From: DASQUP01 sp035641235
GTDB taxonomy: Bacteria; Actinomycetota; CADDZG01; WHSQ01
Length of the DNA: 22,056 nt
Reading direction: 5' to 3'
Assembly: GCA_035641235.1 (NCBI GenBank)
Contig: DASQUP010000043.1
Span: forward strand, 1-22,056
Below are positions 1 through 8,507 of the stretch, piece by piece (the stretch's first letter is position 1; the number at the start of each line of letters is the position of its first letter). The notes below the pieces were generated by a model. The model saw only the letters and a list, made by a program, of their open reading frames with translations, was not told the DNA's origin and did not search any database. Both the position numbers and the translations under genes were made by a program.

Positions 1-47
1 GGATTCCGCGGTTTTCAGCAGACAGAATGATCGAGGGGCCGGGGTGA
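1..47 (+). CDS. Possible 3' end of an upstream gene (partial)
   Basis: The third frame is open from the left edge to a TGA at 45-47 and ends in SADRMIEGPG. Its stop would overlap the GTG start of glpA as GTGA, the same arrangement seen at the glpA/glpB and dhaM/pgsA junctions. That makes a translationally coupled upstream gene of the same operon plausible, for example a glycerol or dihydroxyacetone kinase component. Too little sequence is present to identify a family. The first frame also reaches a stop (28-30) and is an alternative. Confidence 0.28.
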   Translation, partial: IPRFSADRMIEGPG

Positions 48-1606
48 CGCAGACCATCGAGACAGACGTTCTGGTAATCGGAGGTGGGGCCACCGGAGCG
101 GGGGTCCTGCGCGATGCTGCGATGCGCGGGTTCAAAAGTGCTCTTGTAGAACGCATCGATCTGTCCATGGGAACCACGGGCAGGTTCCACGGCCTGCTGC
201 ACTCCGGCGGCCGGTATGTGGTCAAGGATCCCGACGCCGCGAACGAGTGCATCGTGGAGAACCTCGTCCTGAGAAGGATCGCCGCGGACTGCATCGAGGA
301 TACGGGCGGATTCTTCGTAACCACGCCGTGGGACGACCCGGCCTATGCAGACAAGTTCCACGCAGCCTGTGTGCAGTCGGGAGTTCCCGTCCAGGAGATC
401 GAGCCGCGGGAAGCGCTCCGACGAGAACCCCGGCTGAACCCCGAGATCTCACGCGTCTTCGAGGTGCCCGATGCGGCGATCGACGCGTGGAAGACGGTGT
501 GGTCGTGCGTGCGATCGGCTCAGGAATACGGCGCCGAGGTCTTCAACTACCACCGAGTGGTGGGGATTAACCGCAGCGGCGACCGGGTCGTGGGTGCGCG
601 CACGATTAACGAACGGACCGGCGAGGAGGTCGCCTTCGAGGCATCGTTCACGATCAATGCTTCGGGCGCGTGGGGAGCTCAAATCGCCGACATGGCCGGT
701 TGTGAAGGAATCACCATCCTTCCCGGCAAAGGGATCATGATCGCTATGAACCACCGGTTGGTGAACACAGTCGTCAACCGGTGTCAGATGCCCACGGACG
801 GCGACATCATCGTCCCTATTCGCACGGTCAGTGTTATCGGGACGACGGACATCAGGGTCAGCGACCCAGACGAACTTCCCATCACCCAGGACGAAGTCGA
901 CCGCATGCTGGACGACGGCGAGAAGCTGATACCGGGGTTCAAGCAGTCGCGTGCTTTGCGTGTCTGGGCGGGGGCGCGCCCTCTGTTCAGGGACGACAAA
1001 GCATCGACGGTTGAAGACACGCGCGACGTCAGCCGGTCGCACGCTCTCGTCGATCACAAATCTCGTGACGGCGTAGAGGGGTTCTTGACGATCACCGGCG
1101 GAAAGTTCACCAGCTTCCGCTTGATGGCCGAGGACACCGTCAGCCGGATGTGCCAGCAACTCGGGGTCGAGAAGGCGTGTCGTACCCAAGAGGAGCCGCT
1201 CGTTGATTCGGAATCCGGCAAGTACTACTGGCTCGGCTCACGACTGGTCGCCCGAGAGGAAAATCTGCACGACGAACAGGCGATCTGCGAGTGCGAGCTG
1301 GTAACGAAGGGTCGGTTGATTGCAGCCATCGAAAGGCGCGATACAACGGATCTCGACGACATCAGACGGACACTCCGGCTCGGCATGGGTCCCTGCCAGG
1401 GTGGCTTCTGCATCTACCGGGCAACCGGGATCCTCCACGGAGTCCAGAAACTCGACGGTCCCGCGGCCAACAAATCGCTACGTGATTTCCTTCAAGAGCG
1501 ATGGAAGGGTGTGTATCCGATTCTCTACGGCGACCAGCTGCGGCAGGCCCGCCTCGATGACTGGATCTTCCAAGGGCTTCTCGACGTGGAACACGCCCCA
1601 CAGTGA
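44..1606 (+). CDS. glpA: Anaerobic-type glycerol-3-phosphate dehydrogenase, subunit A (FAD)
   Basis: Catalytic flavoprotein subunit of the GlpABC complex, which oxidises sn-glycerol-3-phosphate to dihydroxyacetone phosphate and passes electrons to the quinone pool through GlpC. The N-terminus carries a Rossmann FAD motif (GGGATGAG, from residue 13), followed by a DAO-type oxidoreductase fold. The C-terminal region has a BFD-like [2Fe-2S] cysteine pattern, C415-x-C417 and C451-x4-C456, which separates GlpA from the shorter aerobic GlpD. The 520-residue length is close to other GlpA proteins (about 540). The GTG at 44 places the FAD motif at the usual distance from the start. The stop overlaps the glpB start as GTGA. 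The name Anaerobic comes from the family; the organism need not be an anaerobe. Confidence 0.95.
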   Translation: MTQTIETDVLVIGGGATGAGVLRDAAMRGFKSALVERIDLSMGTTGRFHGLLHSGGRYVVKDPDAANECIVENLVLRRIAADCIEDTGGFFVTTPWDDPAYADKFHAACVQSGVPVQEIEPREALRREPRLNPEISRVFEVPDAAIDAWKTVWSCVRSAQEYGAEVFNYHRVVGINRSGDRVVGARTINERTGEEVAFEASFTINASGAWGAQIADMAGCEGITILPGKGIMIAMNHRLVNTVVNRCQMPTDGDIIVPIRTVSVIGTTDIRVSDPDELPITQDEVDRMLDDGEKLIPGFKQSRALRVWAGARPLFRDDKASTVEDTRDVSRSHALVDHKSRDGVEGFLTITGGKFTSFRLMAEDTVSRMCQQLGVEKACRTQEEPLVDSESGKYYWLGSRLVAREENLHDEQAICECELVTKGRLIAAIERRDTTDLDDIRRTLRLGMGPCQGGFCIYRATGILHGVQKLDGPAANKSLRDFLQERWKGVYPILYGDQLRQARLDDWIFQGLLDVEHAPQ

Positions 1607-2874
1607 TCTTCGACTGCGTGATCGTCGGCGCCGGGCTGGCCGGAATGACGGCAGGGGTTCGCCTCGCTGAGAGCGGTGCGCGAGTAGCCGTTATCGCCAG
1701 GGGGGTTGGATCCCTTCACCTAGGCGGAGCAACGATAGACATCCTTGGATACGCCCCCGAGCCGGTCGATTCGCCGAGGATGGCACTCGATCAGTTCATA
1801 TCGGCCAACCCGGAACACCCGTACGCGCGCGTTGGAACAGCCGCAGTGTCCGACTCGATTGGGTGGCTCAAAGAGCACCTTTCCGATATCGGGTTCACGG
1901 GAGATGTCGACTCGAACATGAGACTGCCGACCGCGGTCGGAACGGCCAAACCCAGTGCGGTCGCGCCCCGATCTCTAGCGGCCGGAGACGTGCGCGCCGG
2001 GGGGGACTTCGTCATTGTCGGTCTTGAAGCCCTCAAGGACTTCTATCCGGACTACTGCGCCGACAACCTCTCGGCCTCGCCCATCTCCAACGGGGGGACC
2101 CTGCGCGCGCGGGGGGTCTCGGTCGCCCCTCCGGTGACCGGAGAAGCAGACGTGAGCCCCCTTGGAATCGCACGCCAGCTGGAGAATCCCGCTATGCGAG
2201 CGGAGCTCGTCGGGACGATCTCAAATCACCTCGAGCCTGGTGAAACCGTGGGTCTCCCAGCCGTGCTGGGCGTAGACGATTCAGCGGCCGTATGGAGCGA
2301 TCTCAGCGAACGACTCGGCACGGATGTCTTCGAGATCCCCACACTCCCGCCATCGGTTCCCGGCATCAGGATCTTCCGCAGACTCCGGTCCCAACTGCGC
2401 TCCACGGGCGGCCGGCTGATCGTGGGTCCCCAAGCGGTCGATGCCGAGGTCGAGGACGGTCGGGTGACTGCCCTCAAGGTGGACACCAGCACACGGATCG
2501 TCGAATACCGGGCGCATGAGTATCTTCTGGCGTCGGGCGGCATCGCAGCGGGAGGAATAAGGATGGGCTCCGACTGGAGCTTCGTTGAATCCGTCTTCGG
2601 TCTTCCGGTGGCTCTCGCCCCCGAGCCGGGAGGTGAACGATTCCTGCCGGAGTACTTCGGATCTCAGCCGGCGGCCCGCGCCGGAGTGGCGGTCGACGAC
2701 TCCCTGAGGGCGACGGACTCGGACGGGTCCCTCATCTACGAGAACGTACGTGTAGCGGGAGCAACGATTGCGGGCGCGGAACCCTGGCGTGAGAAATCGG
2801 GCAACGGAATCGCGCTCGCAACGGGATTCGCAGCCGCGGGTGAGATCCTCCAATCGACGACGGGAGGCGGCTGA
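1603..2874 (+). CDS. glpB: Glycerol-3-phosphate dehydrogenase, subunit B
   Basis: Second flavoprotein-like subunit of GlpABC, thought to help tie the catalytic GlpA to the membrane-associated GlpC. The N-terminus has a dinucleotide-binding motif (VGAGLAGMTAG, around residues 8-18) followed by a predicted FAD-binding fold. A late glycine-rich segment near the C-terminus (GNGIALATGFAAAGEIL) is typical of the family. At 423 residues it matches known GlpB proteins (about 420). The start is a GTG that overlaps the glpA stop, so translation is probably coupled. Its own stop shares a base with the glpC ATG (TGATG at 2872-2876). The position between glpA and glpC supports the call as strongly as the sequence does. 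Confidence 0.93.
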   Translation: MIFDCVIVGAGLAGMTAGVRLAESGARVAVIARGVGSLHLGGATIDILGYAPEPVDSPRMALDQFISANPEHPYARVGTAAVSDSIGWLKEHLSDIGFTGDVDSNMRLPTAVGTAKPSAVAPRSLAAGDVRAGGDFVIVGLEALKDFYPDYCADNLSASPISNGGTLRARGVSVAPPVTGEADVSPLGIARQLENPAMRAELVGTISNHLEPGETVGLPAVLGVDDSAAVWSDLSERLGTDVFEIPTLPPSVPGIRIFRRLRSQLRSTGGRLIVGPQAVDAEVEDGRVTALKVDTSTRIVEYRAHEYLLASGGIAAGGIRMGSDWSFVESVFGLPVALAPEPGGERFLPEYFGSQPAARAGVAVDDSLRATDSDGSLIYENVRVAGATIAGAEPWREKSGNGIALATGFAAAGEILQSTTGGG

Positions 2875-4100
2875 TGGAACTCATGCGTGCATCGCTGGAC
2901 CACTGTGTCAAGTGCACGATCTGCGAGACATACTGTCCAGTCTCCAATGCAACTCAGCTGTTCCCCGGGCCGAAGTATGTAGGGCCGCAGGCCGAGCGAT
3001 TTCGGATCGGCGATATCTCACCCGACTCGTCTCTCGACTACTGCTCCGGATGCGGGATATGCACTCAAGTATGCCCTCAGGGCGTCAAGATCGCCGAGAT
3101 CAACACACAGGCGCGAGCGCTTCTGAAACAAACAAAAGGCGTACGACTGCGTGACAAGGTGATTGCTCGCCCGACGGTTGCAGGCCGGCTGGGAACTCCG
3201 GTTGCACCGGTTGCCAACTGGGTGCTGCGGAATCGTCCCATCCGCCGAGTCATCGAGCGAACCTTCGGCATCCACCGATCGGCACCACTCCCGCGTTTTG
3301 CCGGACGGACGTTCCAGCGCTGGGCGAAGAAACATAGCGCGCCCGCAGCGACAAGGTCGGTCGTCTACTTCCACGGCTGCGGTGCGAACTACTACGAGCC
3401 TCGGCTTGGCCAGATGGCCGTCGAAGTACTTGAACACAACGGGTTCGAGGTCATCGTTCCGAAACAAGATTGTTGCGGGCTGCCGCTGCAGTCGAACGGT
3501 TTGTTCGATGCGGCGCGCGGATACGTGCGCCGGCTAGTAGCCGCGCTCGCGCCGTATGCTCGCCGGGGCCTTCCCATCGTTTCAACATCGACCAGTTGCG
3601 GCCTGATGCTGAAGCGTGAGGCGCGCGAAATCCTCGACGTGCATGACGACGATCTTCAAGTGGTCTCGGAGCACATGTACGACATCTGCGAGTTCCTCGT
3701 GATGCTCCACGACGAGGGCGAGTTGAAGACCGACCTTGGATCGCTCCCGCTCACGGTTCCCTACCACGCCCCATGCCAGCAGAAGGGTCACGGCATCGGG
3801 AGCCCCGCACTCGACCTCTTTGGTCTGATCCCGGAGCTCAAGGTCGTCGAGCAGTTCGCGGAATGCTGTGGGATCGCCGGTACCTACGGAATCAAAGAGG
3901 AGAAATACGGCATCGCGATGGATGTGGGAAAGCCCCTCTTTCGGGGCATCAAAGCTGCGGTCCCCGACGTGGCCGCGTGCGATAGCGAGACGTGCAGGTG
4001 GCACATCGAGCATGCGACGGGCGTTCGGACCGTCCATCCCGTAGAACTCCTACACCGCGCGTACGCGCTGGACCTCAGGGCCGGCGCCCACTCCGGGTAA
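2874..4100 (+). CDS. glpC: Glycerol-3-phosphate dehydrogenase, Fe-S subunit C
   Basis: Iron-sulfur subunit that anchors GlpAB to the membrane and transfers electrons to quinone. Two ferredoxin-type [4Fe-4S] motifs lie near the N-terminus: C11-x2-C14-x2-C17-x3-C21 and C57-x2-C60-x2-C63-x3-C67. They are followed by two copies of the CCG (DUF224) cysteine-rich domain found in heterodisulfide-reductase-type proteins, visible as HGCGANYYEP...DCCGLPLQ and APCQQKG...ECCGIAGTYG. The length is 408 residues against about 396 in E. coli. No transmembrane helix is evident, as in other GlpC proteins. The next gene begins three bases after the stop. Confidence 0.95.
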   Translation: MELMRASLDHCVKCTICETYCPVSNATQLFPGPKYVGPQAERFRIGDISPDSSLDYCSGCGICTQVCPQGVKIAEINTQARALLKQTKGVRLRDKVIARPTVAGRLGTPVAPVANWVLRNRPIRRVIERTFGIHRSAPLPRFAGRTFQRWAKKHSAPAATRSVVYFHGCGANYYEPRLGQMAVEVLEHNGFEVIVPKQDCCGLPLQSNGLFDAARGYVRRLVAALAPYARRGLPIVSTSTSCGLMLKREAREILDVHDDDLQVVSEHMYDICEFLVMLHDEGELKTDLGSLPLTVPYHAPCQQKGHGIGSPALDLFGLIPELKVVEQFAECCGIAGTYGIKEEKYGIAMDVGKPLFRGIKAAVPDVAACDSETCRWHIEHATGVRTVHPVELLHRAYALDLRAGAHSG

Positions 4101-4103
4101 CAC

Positions 4104-6596
4104 ATGGTCGGAATAGTGCTCGTTTCTCACAGCGCAACCCTCGCCGCGGGGGCTGCCGACCTGGCCCGCGAGATGGGTGGTCCCGAGGTGCCTCTAGAGA
4201 CGGCGGGGGGAACTTCGATGGACGACGCTCCGCTCGGGACGGACGCCATGCTCGTGATGGACGCGATCACAAAGGTTCACTCGCCGGACGGAGTGGTTGT
4301 CCTCATGGACCTCGGGAGCGCAGTTCTCAGCGCAGAGATGGCCGTAGAGATGCTCCCCGACGATGTGAGGGAATCGGTTCTGTTGTGTGAAGCACCTTTC
4401 GTGGAGGGCGCGGTCGCAGCCGCCACAGCGGCCCGGATCGGCCTCGGGCTGCAGGAGGTGGCGGCGGAGGCCAGAGGAGGGTTGAGTGGCAAGGTCGCCC
4501 ACCTGAGGGGAGCCGAGGAGGCGCCCCCGATTGCGGAGGGCCCTCGCGAAGGCGGGGAGGCTATCGAGATCGAAGTCACCAACCGGCTTGGCCTCCACGC
4601 GCGCCCTGCCGCACGGTTTGTGAAAACTGCGGCTGGGTTCGACGCAGCCGTTGCCGTCGAGAACCTGACCTCCGGATCGGGGCCGGCCAGTGGCAAGAGC
4701 CTCAATGCGATCGCGGCTTTGGGCGTTCGCCGGGGACACAAAATACGCGTATCGGCGGATGGCCGCGACTCGGCTGCTGCACTCGAGGCGATCCGGGAAC
4801 TCAGCGATCAGAACTTTGGAGACGCCGACGAGGAAGAGACGGCTCCGGAGCCCCCGGCGGCGACCAGGGCGGAGTCTCCCGAGGGACTTCCCGACGGCAC
4901 AATCGTTGGCCTTGCCGCCGCCCCCGGGATAGCGATCGGCCCCGCTCGGCGCTTCGGGCGAGCCGAACCGTCCGTCTCGAGTGAACCCGCGAGTGCCCCC
5001 GAACAAGAGTGGGCGCGCCTTCAAAAAGCTATCGATGTCGCCCGTGATGAGATTCGGCGCACGCGCGACGAAGCAGCGGCCCGCGTGGGGGAGTCCCACG
5101 CGGAGATCTTCGATGCACACCTACTGATGCTGGAGGACGAGACGATCCTGGACGGGGTGCGGCGAGGCATCTTCGAAGATGGACTCAACGCCTCGCAATC
5201 CTGGGCGGCATCCATTGATGAGGCTGCAGGTTCGCTGCGGTCGGTGGACGACGAGTATCTGGCCGCGCGCGGCGACGACATAGAACAGGTGGGTGCGGAC
5301 GTACTGAGAGCTCTTCAGGGCGACAGCGGTGCCACGCCGGCCCTGCGAGCCGGCGTGATCGTTGCGCGCGAGCTCACACCCGCCGACACCGCTCGATTGG
5401 ATCCGGAGATAGCCCAAGGTTTTGTTACTGGGACGGGCGGCCCCACCTCTCACAGTGCCATTCTCGCTCGCGCTCTTGGAGTGCCGGCGGTCGTCGGGGC
5501 AGGAGCGGCCGTGGAAGGGATCACGGAAGGAGCCGAGGTGATCGTCGACGGTCGTCGAGGGATCGTGCTCGTCGATCCACCGGAGGCAGTCACCGAGGAG
5601 TATCGCCGGATTTTTCAAGAGGAGAGCGCCACGAAGGCCCGCGCCCTGTCGGACGCGCAAAGGGAGGCATTCACCAACGACGGCGCGCGCATCGAGGTGG
5701 TGGCAAACGTCGGATCGCCATCCGATGTCGCGCGTGCGATCGAGTTCGGAGCCGAAGGGGTGGGCCTTCTCCGAACGGAGTTCCTATACCTCGACCGGTC
5801 ACGCGCTCCGAAGGAAGAGGAACAGTACGAAGTACTGCGTGAGGTCGCCGCCAGGTTGGACGGACGTCCTCTGGTGATCCGCACCCTCGATGCCGGAGCC
5901 GACAAACCCCTCCCGTTCCTGCGCGGAGACGCGGAGGAGAATCCATTCCTGGGCGTGCGCGGCCTTCGGCTGTCCCTCGCCAATCGCGACCTTTTCGGCG
6001 CCCAGCTCAGGGCGATCGTGCGTGTTGCCGCCGAGTGGCCGGTGACGGTCATGTTCCCGATGGTCGCCACGGTCGGCGAGTTCGAGCGCGCTTCGGAGCT
6101 GTTGGCCGAAGCGGCGGGCTCGGCCGGGGTGAGTAGGGAACGGATCGATGTGGGCATCATGGTCGAGGTCCCGGCCGCGGCCCTTGGTGCAGCCTCGTTT
6201 GCACCGATGGTCGATTTCTTCTCGATCGGTACCAATGACCTAACCCAGTACACGATGGCCGCCGATCGCGGCAACGAAGGAGTCGCGCAGCTCGCGGATC
6301 CTCTCCACCCCGCCGTTCTCCGTCTTGTCGCCGAAGTAGCGGCTGCGGCGAGGGCGGAAGGCAAATGGGTGGGCGTCTGCGGTGAGCTTGCCGGGGATCC
6401 ACTGGCGACGTCGGTCCTGGTGGGGCTCGGCGTCACCGAACTGAGCATGAGTGCTCCGTCGATTCCCGCGGTGAAGGAGGCGGTGCGCGCCGTCACCGCC
6501 CGCGGCGCTCGTGATCTCGCGACGCGAGCGCTGTCGCTTGCGTCCGCGTCCGAGGTTCGGGCAATCATCCAGGAAACGATCGGGCACGGGTCGTGA
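4104..6596 (+). CDS. dhaM: DhaM-HPr-Enzyme I fusion phosphotransferase
   Basis: Multidomain PTS phosphocarrier of the type that feeds phosphate from PEP to dihydroxyacetone kinase. Residues 1-125 are a DhaM (mannose-type EIIA) domain with the phosphorylatable His9 in VLVSHSATL. Residues about 152-240 are an HPr domain with H165 in GLHARPAARF; a Ser in the SGKSL segment lies where the regulatory Ser46 of Gram-positive HPr would be. From about residue 265 to the end is a full Enzyme I, with H450 in GGPTSHSAIL, the PEP-binding segments LLRTEFLYLDR and GTNDLTQYTMA, and the active-site Cys in VCGELAGDP. E. coli DhaM (about 470 residues) has only a truncated Enzyme I, whereas here all EI catalytic motifs are present. 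The protein may therefore start from PEP unaided. No DhaK or DhaL is in the window. Its place after glpC suggests a shared role in DHA/DHAP metabolism. Confidence 0.93.
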   Translation: MVGIVLVSHSATLAAGAADLAREMGGPEVPLETAGGTSMDDAPLGTDAMLVMDAITKVHSPDGVVVLMDLGSAVLSAEMAVEMLPDDVRESVLLCEAPFVEGAVAAATAARIGLGLQEVAAEARGGLSGKVAHLRGAEEAPPIAEGPREGGEAIEIEVTNRLGLHARPAARFVKTAAGFDAAVAVENLTSGSGPASGKSLNAIAALGVRRGHKIRVSADGRDSAAALEAIRELSDQNFGDADEEETAPEPPAATRAESPEGLPDGTIVGLAAAPGIAIGPARRFGRAEPSVSSEPASAPEQEWARLQKAIDVARDEIRRTRDEAAARVGESHAEIFDAHLLMLEDETILDGVRRGIFEDGLNASQSWAASIDEAAGSLRSVDDEYLAARGDDIEQVGADVLRALQGDSGATPALRAGVIVARELTPADTARLDPEIAQGFVTGTGGPTSHSAILARALGVPAVVGAGAAVEGITEGAEVIVDGRRGIVLVDPPEAVTEEYRRIFQEESATKARALSDAQREAFTNDGARIEVVANVGSPSDVARAIEFGAEGVGLLRTEFLYLDRSRAPKEEEQYEVLREVAARLDGRPLVIRTLDAGADKPLPFLRGDAEENPFLGVRGLRLSLANRDLFGAQLRAIVRVAAEWPVTVMFPMVATVGEFERASELLAEAAGSAGVSRERIDVGIMVEVPAAALGAASFAPMVDFFSIGTNDLTQYTMAADRGNEGVAQLADPLHPAVLRLVAEVAAAARAEGKWVGVCGELAGDPLATSVLVGLGVTELSMSAPSIPAVKEAVRAVTARGARDLATRALSLASASEVRAIIQETIGHGS

Positions 6597-7165
6597 GGAC
6601 GGAGGGCGGGCACTCGACGGCCATCCTCATGGGGATCACCTATCTTCGGATGCTGCTGGTTCCGGTAGTTATGGCCCTCATCCTTGTCGGTGACGATACT
6701 GCGGGCGCATTCGCCATAGCAGCCGTCCTGTTCGCCGCCGCAGCGGTCACCGACTTCATCGACGGTTACCTCGCCCGCCGATGGAACGTCACCACCACTC
6801 TCGGCTCGTTCCTCGATACGACGGCGGACAAGCTGCTGGTCTCCGGTGCGCTTATTGCGCTTGTAGGGGTGGGGCGCGCCTCCCCATGGGCGGCAACCAT
6901 CATCGTCGGGCGCGAGCTGTTGATCCTGGGCCTGCGCGGATTCGTCGCTGCGGACGGAACCGTAATGGCACCGTCAATCTGGGGCAAGCTGAAGGCGAGT
7001 GTGCAGTTTGTAGCGATTACGCTGGCCATCGTCCGGGTGAGCGAGGAGTTCGGGCCTCTGTTCCTTGACGAGTACGTGATGATCGCCGCCGTAATCATCA
7101 CCGTCATGTCCGCGGTGGAATACCTGGCACGCTTTCGCGAGTCACTCACAGGGGGGAAAGCATGA
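6593..7165 (+). CDS. pgsA: CDP-diacylglycerol--glycerol-3-phosphate 3-phosphatidyltransferase
   Basis: Integral membrane enzyme that transfers the phosphatidyl group from CDP-diacylglycerol to glycerol-3-phosphate, giving phosphatidylglycerophosphate, the precursor of phosphatidylglycerol and cardiolipin. The CDP-alcohol phosphotransferase signature DG-x2-AR-x8-G-x3-D-x3-D is intact: D57, G58, A61, R62, G71, D75 and D79. Several hydrophobic helices are visible, including residues about 10-32, 40-55, 84-110 and 155-175. The 190-residue length is normal. The GTG at 6593 overlaps the previous stop (GTGA). An internal ATG at 6629 (MGITYLRMLLVP) is a possible alternative start that removes a short polar leader. 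It draws on the same G3P pool that GlpABC oxidises. Confidence 0.88.
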   Translation: MRTEGGHSTAILMGITYLRMLLVPVVMALILVGDDTAGAFAIAAVLFAAAAVTDFIDGYLARRWNVTTTLGSFLDTTADKLLVSGALIALVGVGRASPWAATIIVGRELLILGLRGFVAADGTVMAPSIWGKLKASVQFVAITLAIVRVSEEFGPLFLDEYVMIAAVIITVMSAVEYLARFRESLTGGKA

Positions 7166-8154
7166 CGCCGGCTGGAAAAGTCCTTGTCACAGGTGGGACC
7201 GGAACGATCGGCCGCGCCCTGCTTCAGCGACTCGTGGCGGACGGACGCCAGGTGATGGCTCTCGCGCGCAGCCAGTCATCGGCCGACACCCTGTCGGACC
7301 TCGGCGCCGAACCCGTGCGCGGGAGCGTCGAGGACGCCGATTCGGTCCAGGTTGCGGCATCGGGCTGTGGAACGCTCTTCCACGCCGCAGGAGTCAATGC
7401 ATTTTGCCTCCGGGATCCCTCACCGCTCTTTCGGGTCAACGTCATCGGCTCGCTGAACGTGATCAGCGCAGCCGCGCGTGCGGGTGTGGAGCGGGTGGTT
7501 TACACGTCATCCGCCGCAGTCTTCGGCGAACGTACGGGCACCGTGGGCAGCGAGACGTCTGAGCACCGCGGATCTTTTCTCTCCGAGTACGAGCGATCAA
7601 AGTTCGAGGCCGAGCGCGTGGTCCTAGAGACGTCACGATCACTGGATGTGGACGTCGTGTGCGTAAACCCTTCGTCGGCGCAGGGACCCGGCCGCGCCGG
7701 CGGCACCGGGAGGATCCTGGTGCTGTTCCTCAACGGCAAGCTGAAGGTCATGATCCGCACGAGCGTGAGTCTTGTGGACATCGCCGACTGTACCGAGGGA
7801 CATGTGCTTGCCGAGACGAATGGGAAACCCGGCGAGCGCTACCTTCTCAACGGTGCCGCGCTCTCGGTCGAAGAAGCTCTCGCCATCGTGCAACGTTTGA
7901 CGGGCGTATCGCATCGCGTTCGGTTCGTGCCGGCGTTTGGAGCGATGGGCGCCGGCGCGCTGGCAGATGTAATCGGTCGGGCGCGCCGCAAGGATCCGGG
8001 CGTTTGTCCCGAGATGGTCCGTACGCTGCTGCACGGTCACACCTACGACGGCTCGAAAGCGGCGCGCGAGCTGGGTCTGGAATACACACCCGTTGAGGAC
8101 ACGCTGGGGCGCACCATCGATTGGCTGCGCGCCGAGGGATTGGTGCCGTTGTAG
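7162..8154 (+). CDS. NAD(P)-dependent epimerase/reductase, extended SDR family
   Basis: Extended short-chain dehydrogenase of the epimerase / dihydroflavonol-reductase type. The nucleotide-binding motif GGTGTIG is at residues 11-17. The catalytic set is present: Ser around 116-117 in VVYTSSAAVFG, Tyr143 and Lys147 in YERSK. The C-terminal half resembles HpnA-like and 3-beta-HSD-like sugar or lipid reductases (PSSAQGPG, then SVSLVDIADCTEGHVLA). The substrate cannot be read from the sequence. The ATG overlaps the pgsA stop (ATGA), so it is part of the glp-pgsA transcript, and a lipid head-group or isoprenoid-type substrate would fit that context. A long hairpin follows the stop. Confidence 0.82.
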   Translation: MTPAGKVLVTGGTGTIGRALLQRLVADGRQVMALARSQSSADTLSDLGAEPVRGSVEDADSVQVAASGCGTLFHAAGVNAFCLRDPSPLFRVNVIGSLNVISAAARAGVERVVYTSSAAVFGERTGTVGSETSEHRGSFLSEYERSKFEAERVVLETSRSLDVDVVCVNPSSAQGPGRAGGTGRILVLFLNGKLKVMIRTSVSLVDIADCTEGHVLAETNGKPGERYLLNGAALSVEEALAIVQRLTGVSHRVRFVPAFGAMGAGALADVIGRARRKDPGVCPEMVRTLLHGHTYDGSKAARELGLEYTPVEDTLGRTIDWLRAEGLVPL

Positions 8155-8156
8155 TC

Positions 8157-8208
8157 CCCCGAGATGTTAACCGAACGCCGACAGGTGGCGCCTGAATAAC
8201 ATCTCAGG
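8157..8208. terminator. Long hairpin between convergent genes, probable terminator
   Basis: A perfect 9-bp inverted repeat, GAGATGTTA (8161-8169) and TAACATCTC (8197-8205), is extended by CCC/GGG across one bulged A. The 27-nt loop holds a smaller CGCC...GGCG stem. It sits just after the SDR stop and before the end of the oppositely transcribed RFSxGQE gene, so it could stop transcription from both sides. No clear T-tract follows in either direction, so efficiency as an intrinsic terminator is uncertain. Confidence 0.45.
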
Positions 8209-8225
8209 GTCGAAGACGAAGATGA

Positions 8226-8486
8226 CTAGCCGGTGCGCTTCTCCTGGCCTTCGCTGAACCGGCGCTCGACGTTCTTCTCGGGGGCCACTTCCGGCTCGTC
8301 CTCCTCCTGGCCTTCGCTGAAGCGCTTGTGGCGCTCCTTCTCCGGGGTCTCCCCGTGCTCTTCCTGGCCCCGGCTAAAGCGTCCTTCGCGCTCGGATTCC
8401 GGCGTGTCCGTCTGCTCGAAACCCTCTTCCCACCCGTGTTCAGTCTGCTCTGGGCGAGCGGGATGTTCCTTGTGGTGGTGGCCCAT
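8226..8486 (-). CDS. Small hydrophilic protein with three RFSxGQE repeats
   Basis: An 86-residue, very polar protein rich in Glu, Arg, Lys, His and Gln, with no hydrophobic segment and a histidine-rich start (MGHHHKEH). Three related units each end in RFS(R/E)GQE, with the Arg at residues 36, 55 and 76. Each is preceded by a PE(S/K)-type acidic-basic stretch. A weaker fourth unit may lie at residues 12-25. I do not recognise an established function. The composition suggests a disordered, soluble, stress-type protein. The ATG at 8486 is chosen because a strong ribosome-binding site (GGGAGGG) precedes it on this strand. A longer in-frame reading would run into the cyclase gene. A stress-sigma-type promoter lies upstream. 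Confidence 0.75.
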   Translation of the reverse strand: MGHHHKEHPARPEQTEHGWEEGFEQTDTPESEREGRFSRGQEEHGETPEKERHKRFSEGQEEDEPEVAPEKNVERRFSEGQEKRTG

Positions 8487-8507
8487 TTTTGTTCCCTCCC
8501 TTAGATC

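Noticed and set aside
449..1189. Long minus-strand open frames opposite glpA and other genes
   Set aside because: They are shadows produced by GC-rich codon bias on the coding strand and show no recognisable domains.
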